Part shown: positions 10,514 to 20,416 of the stretch, in pieces
Numbering within the stretch: position 1 is the stretch's first letter
Layout of the letters: the number at the start of each line of letters is the position of its first letter
Assembly: GCA_038025085.1 (NCBI GenBank)
Contig: CM076147.1
Span: 44,228,766-44,292,765, forward strand
Direction of reading: 5' to 3'
From: Tetragonia tetragonoides
Lineage: Eukaryota; Streptophyta; Magnoliopsida; Caryophyllales; Aizoaceae
Length of the DNA: 64,000 nucleotides
Notes under the pieces: model-generated
The model's database searches: none
What the model saw: only the letters and a program-made list of their open reading frames with translations
What the model was told of the DNA's origin: nothing
Made by a program: the position numbers and the translations under genes

Positions 10514-11269
10514 TGTTGGGGAAAACTACGGTATTTACCTACAATCACAACAACAGATAATCGGAAAAATAAAGTGCAAGAACCCAAAATCAACACAAAC
10601 AATTTTACGTGGAAAACCCCTCTCAGTTAGGGGAAAAACCACGGTGCGGACCTCCACGCACTAAACAATAATCCACTATGATAATCAAGAGTACAAAGGC
10701 AACACTCACAAGATCAAGCAACAAGTAAACAAACTATCTTTGGTACTAGTACAAATTGATAAACTCTAACTCAATTTGGTACTCCCACAAAACCAAAGAT
10801 ACACCCACAAATACCTGCCGATGACCGATCCGAATACTCTAATTATCTTCACCCGAACAAACCGAATCAACCGTAAACTGGAACAAACCTCTTTAGAGAA
10901 ATACTCAATTTCTCTCACACTTTGTTTGTCTCTCACTCACTTGGCTCTCCCTTCTTTCGTTTTGTTTGGGCTTCCTTTTACTGCCAAACTCAATCACTCG
11001 GCCATTTCAAAAACAAAGGGCTTGCCCCTTTTATATTCAATCATCAACAACTAAAGAAGACCAAAAGGCTAAGACCTTTTGTTTCCCAATCATCAACTAA
11101 AGAAAACCAAAAGGCTTCAGCCTTTTTGTTTTCCCAACTTTTTAACTTCCTTTTTTCTTTTTTCTTTTTTTTTTCTTTTTCTTTTTGTTCTATTTTATTT
11201 TCTTTACAAAACTAAAATAAAATAAAACACAACTAAATATTATTTGGTATTTGGGGCGTTACCTCAACA
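10514..11269 (-). repeat. 3' LTR of gag-only element, unit 2
   Basis: A 756-bp LTR that is 3' in element orientation. It differs from its partner at CCCCTCTCAGTT versus CCCGTCTCAATT, at one position in the AAAGGCTTCAG/AAAGACTTCAG segment, and in T-run length. Confidence 0.93.
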
Positions 11270-12610
11270 AATCCTCCCTCGACCCAAATCACCAAATACT
11301 TCCACATTGTCCGAGAAACGGACCTTCTTCTTGGCCTTGCTCCTCCCTACGCAATGACCCTCAACATAGCACAAGTTGTTCTCTGCCTTCTTTCCTTGCA
11401 CAATCAAAGTAGCACCACGATACACTTTGCACCACCTTCCCGTACCAATGTATCTACACCCTTGCGATGTCAACTCACCCAACGAAATCACGTTAACACG
11501 AGCATCGGGTACATACCTCACATTGTGGAAAGTTCTAGTCACACCACCATGGAGCTCAATTCGGATGCTACCCATCCCTTTCACCTTCAACTTACCACTC
11601 CCCATGTTGATGTCACCATACTCACCATCTTGGCACAAAGTATCAAACATAGCATGGTTTCTACAAATGTGAACCGAAGCGCCGGAGTCCAACACCCAAC
11701 TCTCTTGGCTTTCCTTCCCCTCATTGTTACTAGCCAAGAACAACTCCTTATTACCATCACAAGACATAATTATATTAGAGGAACCGCTATCATCATCAAT
11801 TTTGGTCTTACCCATCTCCTCTTGCAGCTGCTTGAAACTCTTCAAATCATCTCTCATTTTTGGGCAACGACTCTGAATATGACCTTTCTCACCACAATAG
11901 TAACACTCCACGCTACTAAAGTCTCTCGCGCGCGACTTCGACCTACTTCTCGGGCCACCACCTCTTCTCTCATGATTCCTCCCTCTTTCGGACACCTCCG
12001 CAGCTAGTACTCTATCTCCTCCATCACTAGGAGATACACCATCAACCTGCAACATCATCCGATCATTTTCTCTCAACACTGTCATTGCTTCATCTAGTGT
12101 AATATCTGTCCTCCCTACAAGTAATGTCTGCACAATTGGCCTGTAGGACTTAGGTAGTGAAGCCAACAATAACAATGCCTCCTCTTGATCGGAGATCTTC
12201 TCATCTGCATTTCTTAACTGACATACTAGCTGGTTAAAACTGTTAATGTGGTCCTGCAACGCTGTACCTTGCTCCATCTTTAGCTGGTACAACTCATATC
12301 TCAAACAAAGCTTGTTAGTCAGTGACTTTGATGCATATACACTCTGGAGCTTATCCAACAACTTCTTTGGTTCTGTCTCAGTCAAGTAATTATGCTTGAT
12401 CTCCGGAGCCATAGCTAATCTAATAGTACTGACAGCTTTCTTCTTCTTCGATGTCCATTGGGCATCGGTCACCCCACTAGCCTTTGTCTCATCTAAAGCC
12501 TCATCTAAATTTTGTTGAACCAACAAATCCTCAACAGTACTCTTCCACACAGTAAAATTAATTTTACCATCAAACAAAGGGATTTCAAATTTGGGCACAC
12601 TACCAGACAT
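11264..12610 (-). CDS. Copia-type gag-protease protein, 448 aa (unit 2)
   Basis: The first ATG in frame is at 12610 (MSGSVPKFEIPLFDGKINF). The N-terminal ~200 residues match the plant Copia gag type (UBN2-like), with the conserved start FDGKINFTVWKSTVEDLL. A basic Arg/Ser stretch follows (about 205-230), then a CCHC zinc knuckle CYYCGEKGHIQSRC (about 236-249) and an aspartic protease motif WVLDSGASVHIC (Asp-Ser-Gly near 308-310). The frame ends at TGA 11264-11266, inside the 3' LTR, having read through the polypurine tract. Integrase and reverse transcriptase are absent. The product would build particles and could be mobilised by a full-length relative's pol. Residue 44 is Ala here and Pro in units 3 and 4. 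Confidence 0.9.
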   Translation of the reverse strand: MSGSVPKFEIPLFDGKINFTVWKSTVEDLLVQQNLDEALDETKASGVTDAQWTSKKKKAVSTIRLAMAPEIKHNYLTETEPKKLLDKLQSVYASKSLTNKLCLRYELYQLKMEQGTALQDHINSFNQLVCQLRNADEKISDQEEALLLLASLPKSYRPIVQTLLVGRTDITLDEAMTVLRENDRMMLQVDGVSPSDGGDRVLAAEVSERGRNHERRGGGPRSRSKSRARDFSSVECYYCGEKGHIQSRCPKMRDDLKSFKQLQEEMGKTKIDDDSGSSNIIMSCDGNKELFLASNNEGKESQESWVLDSGASVHICRNHAMFDTLCQDGEYGDINMGSGKLKVKGMGSIRIELHGGVTRTFHNVRYVPDARVNVISLGELTSQGCRYIGTGRWCKVYRGATLIVQGKKAENNLCYVEGHCVGRSKAKKKVRFSDNVEVFGDLGRGRIC

Positions 12611-12682
12611 GTTACTTGCACAAAATAAATCCTCCTTCAACAAATACAGTAATTTTTCCCACCACCGATCCTACAACCAAAA

Positions 12683-12694
12683 GCTCTGATACCA
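12683..12694 (-). other. Primer-binding site (tRNA-iMet), unit 2
   Basis: TGGTATCAGAGC on the minus strand, one base from the 5' LTR. This is the standard initiator-tRNA-Met site of plant Copia elements. Copies: 30802-30813 and 48940-48951. Confidence 0.9.
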
Positions 12695-12695
12695 C

Positions 12696-13439
12696 TGTTG
12701 GGGAAAACTACGGTATTTACCTACAATCACAACAACAGATAATCGGAAAAATAAAGTGCAAGAACCCAAAATCAACACAAACAATTTTACGTGGAAAACC
12801 CGTCTCAATTAGGGGAAAAACCACGGTGCGGACCTCCACGCACTAAACAATAATCCACTATGATAATCAAGAGTACAAAGGCAACACTCACAAGATCAAG
12901 CAACAAGTAAACAAACTATCTTTGGTACTAGTACAAATTGATAAACTCTAACTCAATTTGGTACTCCCACAAAACCAAAGATACACCCACAAATACCTGC
13001 CGATGACCGATCCGAATACTCTAATTATCTTCACCCGAACAAACCGAATCAACCGTAAACTGGAACAAACCTCTTTAGAGAAATACTCAATTTCTCTCAC
13101 ACTTTGTTTGTCTCTCACTCACTTGGCTCTCCCTTCTTTCGTTTTGTTTGGGCTTCCTTTTACTGCCAAACTCAATCACTCGGCCATTTCAAAAACAAAG
13201 GGCTTGCCCCTTTTATATTCAATCATCAACAACTAAAGAAGACCAAAAGGCTAAGACCTTTTGTTTCCCAATCATCAACTAAAGAAAACCAAAAGACTTC
13301 AGCCTTTTTGTTTTCCCAACTTTTTAACTTCCTTTTTTTTTTTTTTTTTTCTTTTTGTTCTATTTTATTTTCTTTACAAAACTAAAATAAAATAAAACAC
13401 AACTAAATATTATTTGGTATTTGGGGCGTTACCTCAACA
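12696..13439 (-). repeat. 5' LTR of gag-only element, unit 2
   Basis: A 744-bp LTR that is 5' in element orientation and should carry the element's promoter. It is bounded by the primer-binding site on the left and the CGAAC target duplication on the right. Confidence 0.93.
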
Positions 13440-13444
13440 CGAAC

Positions 13445-14918
13445 CATAACCAACTCCGGATCCCACTAGGAACGAACTGTGATTTTCGTGTTCGATCTAC
13501 ACCTCCGACTAACTCGCCGGAAGCTTCATCCACTTGCCTGTGGAAGGCCCGTATAAAATCCTACTTACACCAAAGGCCTCAAAGTGACGAAGCTGTACCC
13601 ATTGGGCTGGGCCATAATGACTTTGACCCATCGCAGCCCATAACAAATGGGCTATTGGTACAAAACCCAACCTTTTGAATTTTAATGCATATGACGTGCA
13701 TGCAATGATGAAAGTATCAAACAAATCATTACAGCAGGTAGTGTAGATTATCCATACGAAACCAGCTAAGATAACTTCATACAGCAACAACATAACAATA
13801 CATTCATATAATGCACATATGCATATCCAGCCTCCATGAGAAGATAACACGTAAAGGATCCGAGTACAATCAACAAAAAGAATCTCATACGATTTGGTGT
13901 ATAAACTACTTAACTTTTTTTTTTCCAGTAATATATATCAAAAATATATATAAAACAATTTCATCTGTAGTGGAGATGCTCATACAATTGGATAACATTG
14001 TGTATAAACATTACGAATCCGGAGTATATATTAATGATAAATCATGTCATTCAATATGATGCTACGTGAAACCTGACTACGTAAAAATTAAATGTTTAAA
14101 GTAAATTTATTTTTTATTTTATCATTATAGATTAATATCATATGTGTGACAACTCGTCAATAATCTAACAACATAATAATGCTTAAAGTGTGTGTTTCCT
14201 TGTTTATCTAGATTTTATGAAAATAACTCAAAATTGTTCACTCAATAATAACAAAAGTGAAAGTTTTATCACTACCTATTGCAATAGTGCCAATAACACC
14301 TAAATTTGATTCTAGAAGAAATGCAAAGTCCATCTCAATCACGGTTGGAGAACTATAACCAAATCTTTAACTAACGGCTCGTACAACTAATTAACAGTAT
14401 TAGTAGATAAGTTAATTCGAATATGTATGTCTATAACCGTCCAGTTAAGTAGAAGATCAGAAAAAGATATTCAACTTTTATATATTTTTTTGGTGCAGAT
14501 CGAGATCTTCAATATGATATACACAAAAACTTTTATAAGACGGTCTTTTTGTAACTTTTGGTGAGACGGGAGTCACTTTTTAGTGAAACATTGGTCACTA
14601 CTCACCATAAGGGACCCCTATATTTTTAAAAAGTGACCCCAATTTTTTGTAAGTTGGTGTCACATCAGACTTGATGATATAATATAATGGTCTTTGCGAC
14701 AAATTATTAAGCCACGTAGTTGGATCATTACTTTGATATTATGGGAATCATTGAAATTGTTTTTATAATGAGATTTGCTTAGCTAGTATTTAAATGATAT
14801 TCTAAAAGTAGCAATCAATACAAGTAGTGGAGTAGCACCAAAGTAATAATTAAGAAAAGGAAAGAAGCTTATACTATTAGCTAATGCTAAACCCATAAAT
14901 ACATACACGTACAACTAA
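13445..14918. other. Intergenic, with site II cluster and a small hairpin (unit 2)
   Basis: The first ~230 bp are GC-richer and contain four TGGGCY/RGCCCA motifs (13603-13653), the plant site II element bound by TCP factors. The rest is AT-rich. A short inverted repeat (GGGAGTCACTTTTTA at 14568-14582 and TAAAAAGTGACCCC at 14627-14640) could be a MITE remnant. No coding signal. Copies lie from 31561 to 33035 and 49703 to 51177. Confidence 0.55.
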
Positions 14919-14928
14919 CTATAAATAG
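14919..14928 (+). promoter_or_regulatory. TATA box of secreted-peptide gene (unit 2)
   Basis: CTATAAATAG, 158 bp before the ATG, followed by a (CT)n tract at about 14990-15021 that would lie in the 5' leader, a common plant arrangement. Copies: 33036-33045 and 51178-51187. Confidence 0.65.
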
Positions 14929-14984
14929 TAGTAAATACCATCTGATCCTGATCAACCAGTTCAGGTCATAAAACCCCAACAAAT

Positions 14985-15024
<40 letters not shown>

Positions 15025-15085
15025 CTATTCTATTAGTCTGCTAAAACCATCAGCTTACTGCCTAATAACTAGCTTGAATTTGAAT

Positions 15086-15403
15086 ATGAATATGAATAAG
15101 ATGATGGGTGCACTATTAGTAGTTATGATGTTAATGACGACGTTCCTGGCTACCAACGTCAACGGGCGTCATTTAGCTGACATTACTCCTACAACAACCA
15201 AAGGGAAGAAATCCGGCTTGTTGGAAGGATTATTAAAGGGATTATTAGGTCCCAGCAGCGGTCCCAGAAAACCAAAGATGCCCAGCAAGCCAACCCTGCT
15301 ATCGAAGCCGAAGTTGCCGTTGGATGGCAGCGTTGGCGGCGGTCCCGCCACCAAGTTGAGTGGTTCAACCGACGGCCTCGCCACCAACGGTGGCAACAAT
15401 TAA
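15086..15403 (+). CDS. Small secreted Gly/Pro/Ser-rich peptide precursor, 105 aa (unit 2)
   Basis: The start is the ATG at 15086. The frame stays open upstream to a TTG at 15074, which is not a plausible plant start. Residues 1-28 form a signal peptide: basic/Met-rich start, hydrophobic core ALLVVMMLMTTFLA, then NVNG before RHLAD as a likely cleavage site. The mature part has a basic KGKKSG segment, a short LLEGLLKGLLG helix-like stretch, Pro/Lys/Ser repeats (PSKP, LSKPKLP) and a Gly/Asn-rich tail. It has no cysteines, so it is not a defensin or LTP. It may be a peptide-signal precursor or a cell-wall protein; I recognise no known motif. It has a TATA box, a CT-rich leader and no introns. The coding sequence appears unchanged in all three copies. 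Confidence 0.7.
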   Translation: MNMNKMMGALLVVMMLMTTFLATNVNGRHLADITPTTTKGKKSGLLEGLLKGLLGPSSGPRKPKMPSKPTLLSKPKLPLDGSVGGGPATKLSGSTDGLATNGGNN

Positions 15404-15553
15404 TTAATTTTGGCCCATCCATCATCTCATGGCTGGTCGGTCAATATCGTTTGATGTGTGCAGTGTGCATGTATGGATTGTTTTTCTTCCTTTTACCTTT
15501 CATTTCCGGCCGGTTATTTCTTTTGTATGAAATTATTTGTTTTCTAATTCATG

Positions 15554-15554
<1 letters not shown>

Positions 15555-15594
<40 letters not shown>
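15555..15594. repeat. (TA)n microsatellite downstream of the peptide gene (unit 2)
   Basis: About 40 bp of TA in the 3' flank of the peptide gene. In units 3 and 4 the tract is about half as long and is followed by AAGATTCC instead of AACATTCC, so units 3 and 4 share a derived state here. Confidence 0.9.
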
Positions 15595-15595
<1 letters not shown>

Positions 15596-15831
15596 CATTC
15601 CTATTATATTTCAAGCAACGATTTTGTTCTTTTTGCTTTATCATTAAAACTTGTAAGCCCTATATGAAAACGATAATGACTTGTTTTTCTTCTTCGGTCG
15701 ATATTGGAAACAACTCTGTGTGGATTATCTCGCCGTCGATAATGGAAGTTGATCTTAAACCAGCTCAGTCAAGGCAATATCCTCCAACCAATTCCAAGAA
15801 ATAAACTCATATAAAGAAGATAATATCTCTT

Positions 15832-16282
15832 CTAAAATATATAAGACCAAGAGGACTTCACAATTTCTCCTTGAGCTTCGCTATCACATTTATTTGTACA
15901 GTCTCCTGCCACCAGCATTCTGTAATAACCAGCTTCTGAAGCTGTCTTCAGGCCAAATGACACTGCTAGGGCTTCTTCATGTTCTGGGTCGAACTGCCCA
16001 TCACGCGCTGCACCTCGGCGCCACAATCCCTTCACAGTCACGAACGGTTTACCACTCCCCAACTCCCTATCTTCCCTGCATCTACATTGAGGTTCTAGCT
16101 ACAAACCTGCAACACCTGACGAGCTCTGAACCACCAACCTGTCCAGCGCCATCCTGTAATTTGTCAGAAAAGTCACAATTGAACCATAGAGATCCTCCTG
16201 TTGCTACTCCCTCTGTCCATACTGCATTCGACGACAGGCTTTCCATATTGTTCAAAAAGTAGCCAGAAAACAACCCAGACAT
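15832..16282 (-). pseudogene. RNase H-like (RVT_3-type) relic, unit 2
   Basis: Two minus-strand frames together resemble the RNase H-like domain at the end of plant LINE-type reverse transcriptases and their domesticated relatives. The upstream part has WFNCDFSDKLQDGAG (a first-strand pattern with the catalytic-Asp position). The downstream part has FDPEHEEALAVSFGL, the helix with the catalytic Glu, then YYRMLVAGDC. The parts are in different frames separated by stops and there is no start or reverse transcriptase, so it is a dead fragment. Copies: 33931-34381 and 52073-52523. Confidence 0.6.
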
Positions 16283-16620
16283 GTCATCTGTCTATACTGC
16301 AGTCGACAGCGAGCATTCCATAGAGGTTAAACCTGACATATATATAACCAAATAAAATAGTAAAATGTTTTTGACCATTGAGTGCGTGGTCGGGTCTCGG
16401 GTGGGTAAACCTTGAAGCATATCGTCGTGTCTACTTAAAATTAATCAAAACTTGTGTTTCTCAATAATAAAGAGTCTAACCGTAAAGGGCGAAAGTCAAA
16501 TACAAGGAAGATAACAAAGCCTAAAATACGAGTCAGATCAAAGCTAAAGGCACCTAAGGAGGGCATAACCTCAAAACACCAATTATTTCATTCAATTCTT
16601 AAAGCTTGAGAGTATAGTTC
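16283..16620. other. Intergenic, nothing recognised (unit 2)
   Basis: AT-rich DNA between the RNase H relic and the possible small exon, with no coding or repeat signal that I can support. Copies: 34382-34719 and 52524-52861. Confidence 0.5.
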
Positions 16621-16826
16621 TCAGCTAGAAATTGGGTACAGGATATTGGCTTCTTTATGGTTCATCCACTCGATCATACTTTTCAGAGGATCCTCCATTC
16701 GTTTTCTCGCGAATTCCATGATGAGTACAGCACATACACATAAGCCAAAAGGTCCAAATAACCAATATATGACCTTCCTTTTTTTTGTCCCTGCCATAAA
16801 AGACCCCCGATCCTCCTTCAACTTCA
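16621..16826 (-). other. Possible 3' exon of a small membrane protein (unit 2)
   Basis: On the minus strand an AG acceptor (GACTGACTGTAG) is followed at once by an open frame to a TGA at 16621. It reads KLKEDRGSFMAGTKKRKV, then a hydrophobic stretch IYWLFGPFGLCVCAVLIMEF, then a basic/acidic tail. A second frame is also open for most of the interval, so the coding claim is weak. It lies on the same strand as the orphan exon beyond the MULE (21135-21249) and could belong to the same transcript. Copies: 34720-34925 and 52862-53067. Confidence 0.3.
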
Positions 16827-17135
16827 CTACAGTCAGTCAGTCACCAACCTCATTTTTGAATTTTTTTTCCAAGTAAAGTTAAATCTTCATTACTAACCTA
16901 AAATTTCTTAGCAATAAACCTACAACTTGTAGTCTTCATTAATTAGATAGGTGAGTGTAGCCAATTTGGCAACCCTTAGGTGTAGCCAAGAAATTGCCCG
17001 GTTAAGGTGCATGCGGTCTTAATCTTAATAAGCAATGAAGCTACTCCTTTTGCTCCCCCCTCTTTTTAAGAGTATCTGTTGACAAGTTGCAAAAGAGTTG
17101 GCTTAGGCGCCTACAATTCTACATTTGAAATTAGA
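16827..17135. other. Non-coding DNA left of the MULE (unit 2)
   Basis: AT-rich, no coding signal. It ends at the left copy of the MULE target duplication (17136-17144). If the orphan exon and the 16621-16826 block belong to one gene, this is its intron. Confidence 0.5.
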
Positions 17136-18059
17136 TATTTTTTTGGGATTTTCTCTATGGTGTCCCTGTGTTCCTAAAAATTCTCTAGAATACTATTTTC
17201 AATGTTTTTTTCTCCACGGTGCCCGACAATAATTTTTCCATCTTAACCGTAACCAGCCGTTTTAACTCTGTTAATCGAAATATGGGATTGACTAACTTAC
17301 CCTTATTATTAAACGACATTCCTTTTTTTTCCTCTCATTTAATCCCCCAAACCTCACTTTTTATGCCCTGGTCATCTGAAGCCCAATCTTTTCTCTCTTT
17401 TACGTGTCAGTTGCTTCCCTTCATCCATTGATGTTGAGTATAAACTATAACTTCCACTGCCACTCTCACAAAACCAGAAATTGAATTGCCCAATCGACTT
17501 TGATGTTCATGGGCGGCTGATTGGTTGTTGGTGAACTAGAAAAAATAAAAATTGAAGGTTTTGATGTGGAATATCAAAAGACTCAAGAATTTCAAGCGAG
17601 GGGAACAAGTATTGCATTTTGAAGGAAAAATCGACGCAAATTCGAGGTAAGTCCGATAATTGAGTGATTTCTTTTACAAATTTCCTCTCTTACTGTTTAT
17701 TATGGTTTTAGTTGGGTAATTTCATATATGGTGCTCTGTTATGATATAAGGTTTAAAATTAGGGTTCAAAGTTTTGAATTTTTAGTATTTCAATTTTCAA
17801 TTTATAATGCATTACTTTGTTTCATGATTGATTGACGTTTTTGGCTAAAATTATAGGTTTTAAAGTGTTTAGTGCTTATTTGGTGACACAAGTATTGGTC
17901 TATGTCATGCTCTGTTTAAAAAGATGTGGGGGCTGTTGAAGATGATATATTTACAATGCTTTGTTGTTTAAACTTCGTGATGAACACTAGGGCTAGAATT
18001 ACTTGTTAATTTCATTTCTTTATATTGCTGAATGGATGAGAAAATTCTGAAATTGCACT

Positions 18060-20416
18060 ATGAAAATAGCAAGGATTATTGATGAGTTATCAGATGACTC
18101 TAATAATGAGTTTGTGCATAATGATGAAGATTTTTCACAAAATGATTATGATTTAGGTGAGAAAAAGCTCATTGATGATATGACTGAAGTGGTTGATCCA
18201 TATGATCCTTATGCAAATTCCATTTTTAAGGCAGAGGGTGATGGTGATTACTTTGATAAGGTTTATATGAATGGTGAAATGTATGAGGATAAACAGTTTG
18301 GGACAATTACATTGAAGCAATGGAACATTTTCACAGACAGAGAGCATTTTAAGGATGTCTTGAAGGATTATTGCATTCAAGATGGGTTTTGTATTGTTGT
18401 TAGGAAGGCTGATAAACTGAGATATACTGCTGAATGTGATGCTGTTGGGTGTGAATGGAGGATCCATGCCAGTTGCCTCCCAGATACAAAGACTTGGGCC
18501 ATCAAGTCCATTCAATGTCCAGACCACAAATGTGTTAGACTAAGAACTTATAACCCATTAGCTGATAAAGTGTGGGTGGGTAAGAAACTAATGGAGTATA
18601 TTAGGGCAAATCTTGATATAAAAGGCAAGTCATTGAATGCTTTGTTGTATAAGAGATATGGCTTAAAGATGAGAACTTCATCATTGTACAAGATGAAAGC
18701 CTGGGCTTTGAATCAAATAAGGGGGGGACATGATGAATCTTATGGATATATACCTGCATATGTTGAAATGATTAAGCAATCAAATCCTGGTTCAAAATCT
18801 TATCACACATACAAGGTGTTGGATACTCCTGAAAAGCCATTGCGGTTCAGAAGCATATTTGTGTCATTTACTGCACAGTTTAATGGTGTCATAAAGGGTT
18901 GTAGAGGACTACTTGGTGTGGATAGTACACATTTGAAAGGTAATTATGGTGGAGTCTTGTTGACAGCAGTTGCATTGGATGGCAATAATGAACTCTTTCC
19001 TTTAGCTCATTGCATTGTGGATTGTGAATCCAAGAACTCATGGTCATATTTTTTTTGGCATCTACAAGACATCCTCAAAGATAGTGGAAGGGAAGATTGG
19101 ACTATTATTTCTGATAGGCAAAAGGTACATCATTTTTATCACTTCTTTTCTTATGAAACAACATATACATATATCATTTTCATCACTTCTTTTCTAATAA
19201 AAAAAAAAACAAAAAAAAAAAAACATTTTCATCACTTATGTATGTTCATTTTATGTTTTATTTTTTAGGCAGTTGAACCAGCTTTACAAGATGTGTGGCC
19301 TACAGTTGATAGAAGATATTGTTGCAGACATCTTGTGAAAAATTTCAAGAAGTCATACCCTGGTGTATTGATGCATAAGCTCTTTTGGAGAGCTTGTAGT
19401 GCATATTCTGAGTTCACTTTTAGGAAGACCATGGAGAGAATTCAAAAAGAGGCTGGTCTTGGTGCTATCAAGTGGTTGAAGGATCTTGGTGAGCAGTCTA
19501 AGTGGAGCAAATACAAGTTCAACCCAGGGTTGTCTTGTGATGAGAACACTTCCAACTTTGTTAGAGAGCTACAACAGCACATTAGGAGCCGATAGATATA
19601 ATCCCGTCTTGACTTTGCTGGAAAGTAAAATGATTTTTAGCATGTATTTTTTTTTCTCATACCCCATATTCAACGTACCTGTGTAACCCATGCTCTCATG
19701 TATGCTTAGGTGTTAGAAGGACCACTATGGTCAGATTAGCAACAAGGCAAAAGGCAGCTGAAAAGTGGGATGATAATGGAATATGTCCCAACATTATGAG
19801 GTACCTGAATGTGCTAATTAAAGACTCCAGAAGCTGTCATGTTTTCTCTTCAGCTGATGGGGAGTATGAGATTCAAGATGGAAGGTCTTACCTTCCCGTT
19901 TCATTGAACAACAGAACATGTTGTTGTGGCCAATGGCAAGTGTCCGACATACCATGCAGGCATGCTATTAGGGCAATCCACTATGAGAGGCACAACCCTG
20001 CTGACTATGTGAATGAATGGTTTTCAGTGAGGAGATACAAGTTGGCATATGGTATGAACATCAAGTCAATTCCTGACTATGAAAGGTGGCCACAGTATGA
20101 TGTGCCCACTCTTGTTCCACCACCAATTAAAAGAGGCATCGGCAGACCTTCGAGAAACAGAAGACTGGAGGAAGGGGAAAAAAGGAAGGGGAAGAGGTCA
20201 ACCACAGTTCAGTGTCAGAAATGCAAAGCTTTTGGGCATAATTCTAAAACTTGCAAGGGTGGTCTAACCAGAAAGGAAGCGCAAGCTCAGGTTGTCATGC
20301 CAATAAGAGTTGAGAAGAGAGTGAGACAGAGTAAGAGGAACAGGGAACAACGTGCCGAGACATCATTACAAGTTGCTACGCCAACACAAGATCTTACCCT
20401 ATCTCAGACTCGTTGA
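18060..20416 (+). pseudogene. MULE transposase (MURA-like), frameshifted, unit 2
   Basis: Exons 18060-19124, 19269-19624 and 19710-20416 join in phase. Exon 1 (355 codons) has an acidic N-terminus, a MuDR-type DNA-binding zinc finger (CDAVGCEW...HKC, about 125-160) and the first two catalytic acids: D288 in GVDSTHLKG and D352 in ISDRQK. Exon 2 continues in the typical MULE way (DRRYCCRHLVKNF) and carries the likely third acid, E403, in AYSEFTF. Near 19563 one extra base shifts the frame just before ESYNSTLGADRY, giving a stop soon after. Exon 3 adds a SWIM finger (CCCGQWQVSDIPCRH), a basic region with GRPSRNRR and a CCHC knuckle. All three full copies share the shift, so it predates the array. 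Confidence 0.88.

Larger units (their letters stand above)
10514..13439 (-). mobile_element. Gag-only Copia-type LTR retrotransposon (2.93 kb), unit 2
   Basis: Two direct LTRs (10514-11269 and 12696-13439) with TGTTG...CAACA ends enclose a 1.43 kb interior. A perfect 5-bp target duplication CGAAC lies at 10509-10513 and 13440-13444. On the minus strand the primer-binding site TGGTATCAGAGC (12683-12694) is complementary to the 3' end of initiator tRNA-Met and lies one base from the 5' LTR (12696-13439). A purine-rich tract abuts the 3' LTR. The interior holds a single open gag-protease frame and no integrase, reverse transcriptase or RNase H, so the element is non-autonomous. This fits the class described as terminal-repeat retrotransposons with GAG domain (TR-GAG). 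By eye the LTRs differ by three substitutions plus homopolymer lengths, so insertion is recent. Confidence 0.93.

Noticed and set aside
10327..10602. 91-codon minus-strand frame across the Copia left boundary
   Set aside because: It spans the LTR edge and target duplication, so it is a chance frame made by the insertion.
10776..11215. Plus-strand frames repeated in each LTR
   Set aside because: They lie antisense in LTR DNA, are Ser/Phe-rich and have no known domain; they recur only because LTRs repeat.
11354..12007. 217-codon plus-strand frame inside the gag element
   Set aside because: It is antisense to the gag-protease gene, whose minus-strand frame has clear zinc-knuckle and protease motifs.
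12611..12643. Upstream extension of gag to a TTG codon
   Set aside because: The conserved Copia gag start is the ATG at 12610; the extra codons lie in the leader near the primer site.
15074..15085. Upstream extension of the peptide gene to a TTG codon
   Set aside because: TTG is not a normal nuclear start in plants and the next codons include an ATG at 15086.
15169..15425. Two minus-strand frames over the secreted-peptide gene
   Set aside because: They are antisense shadows of a GC-richer coding region; the plus frame has a signal peptide and promoter.
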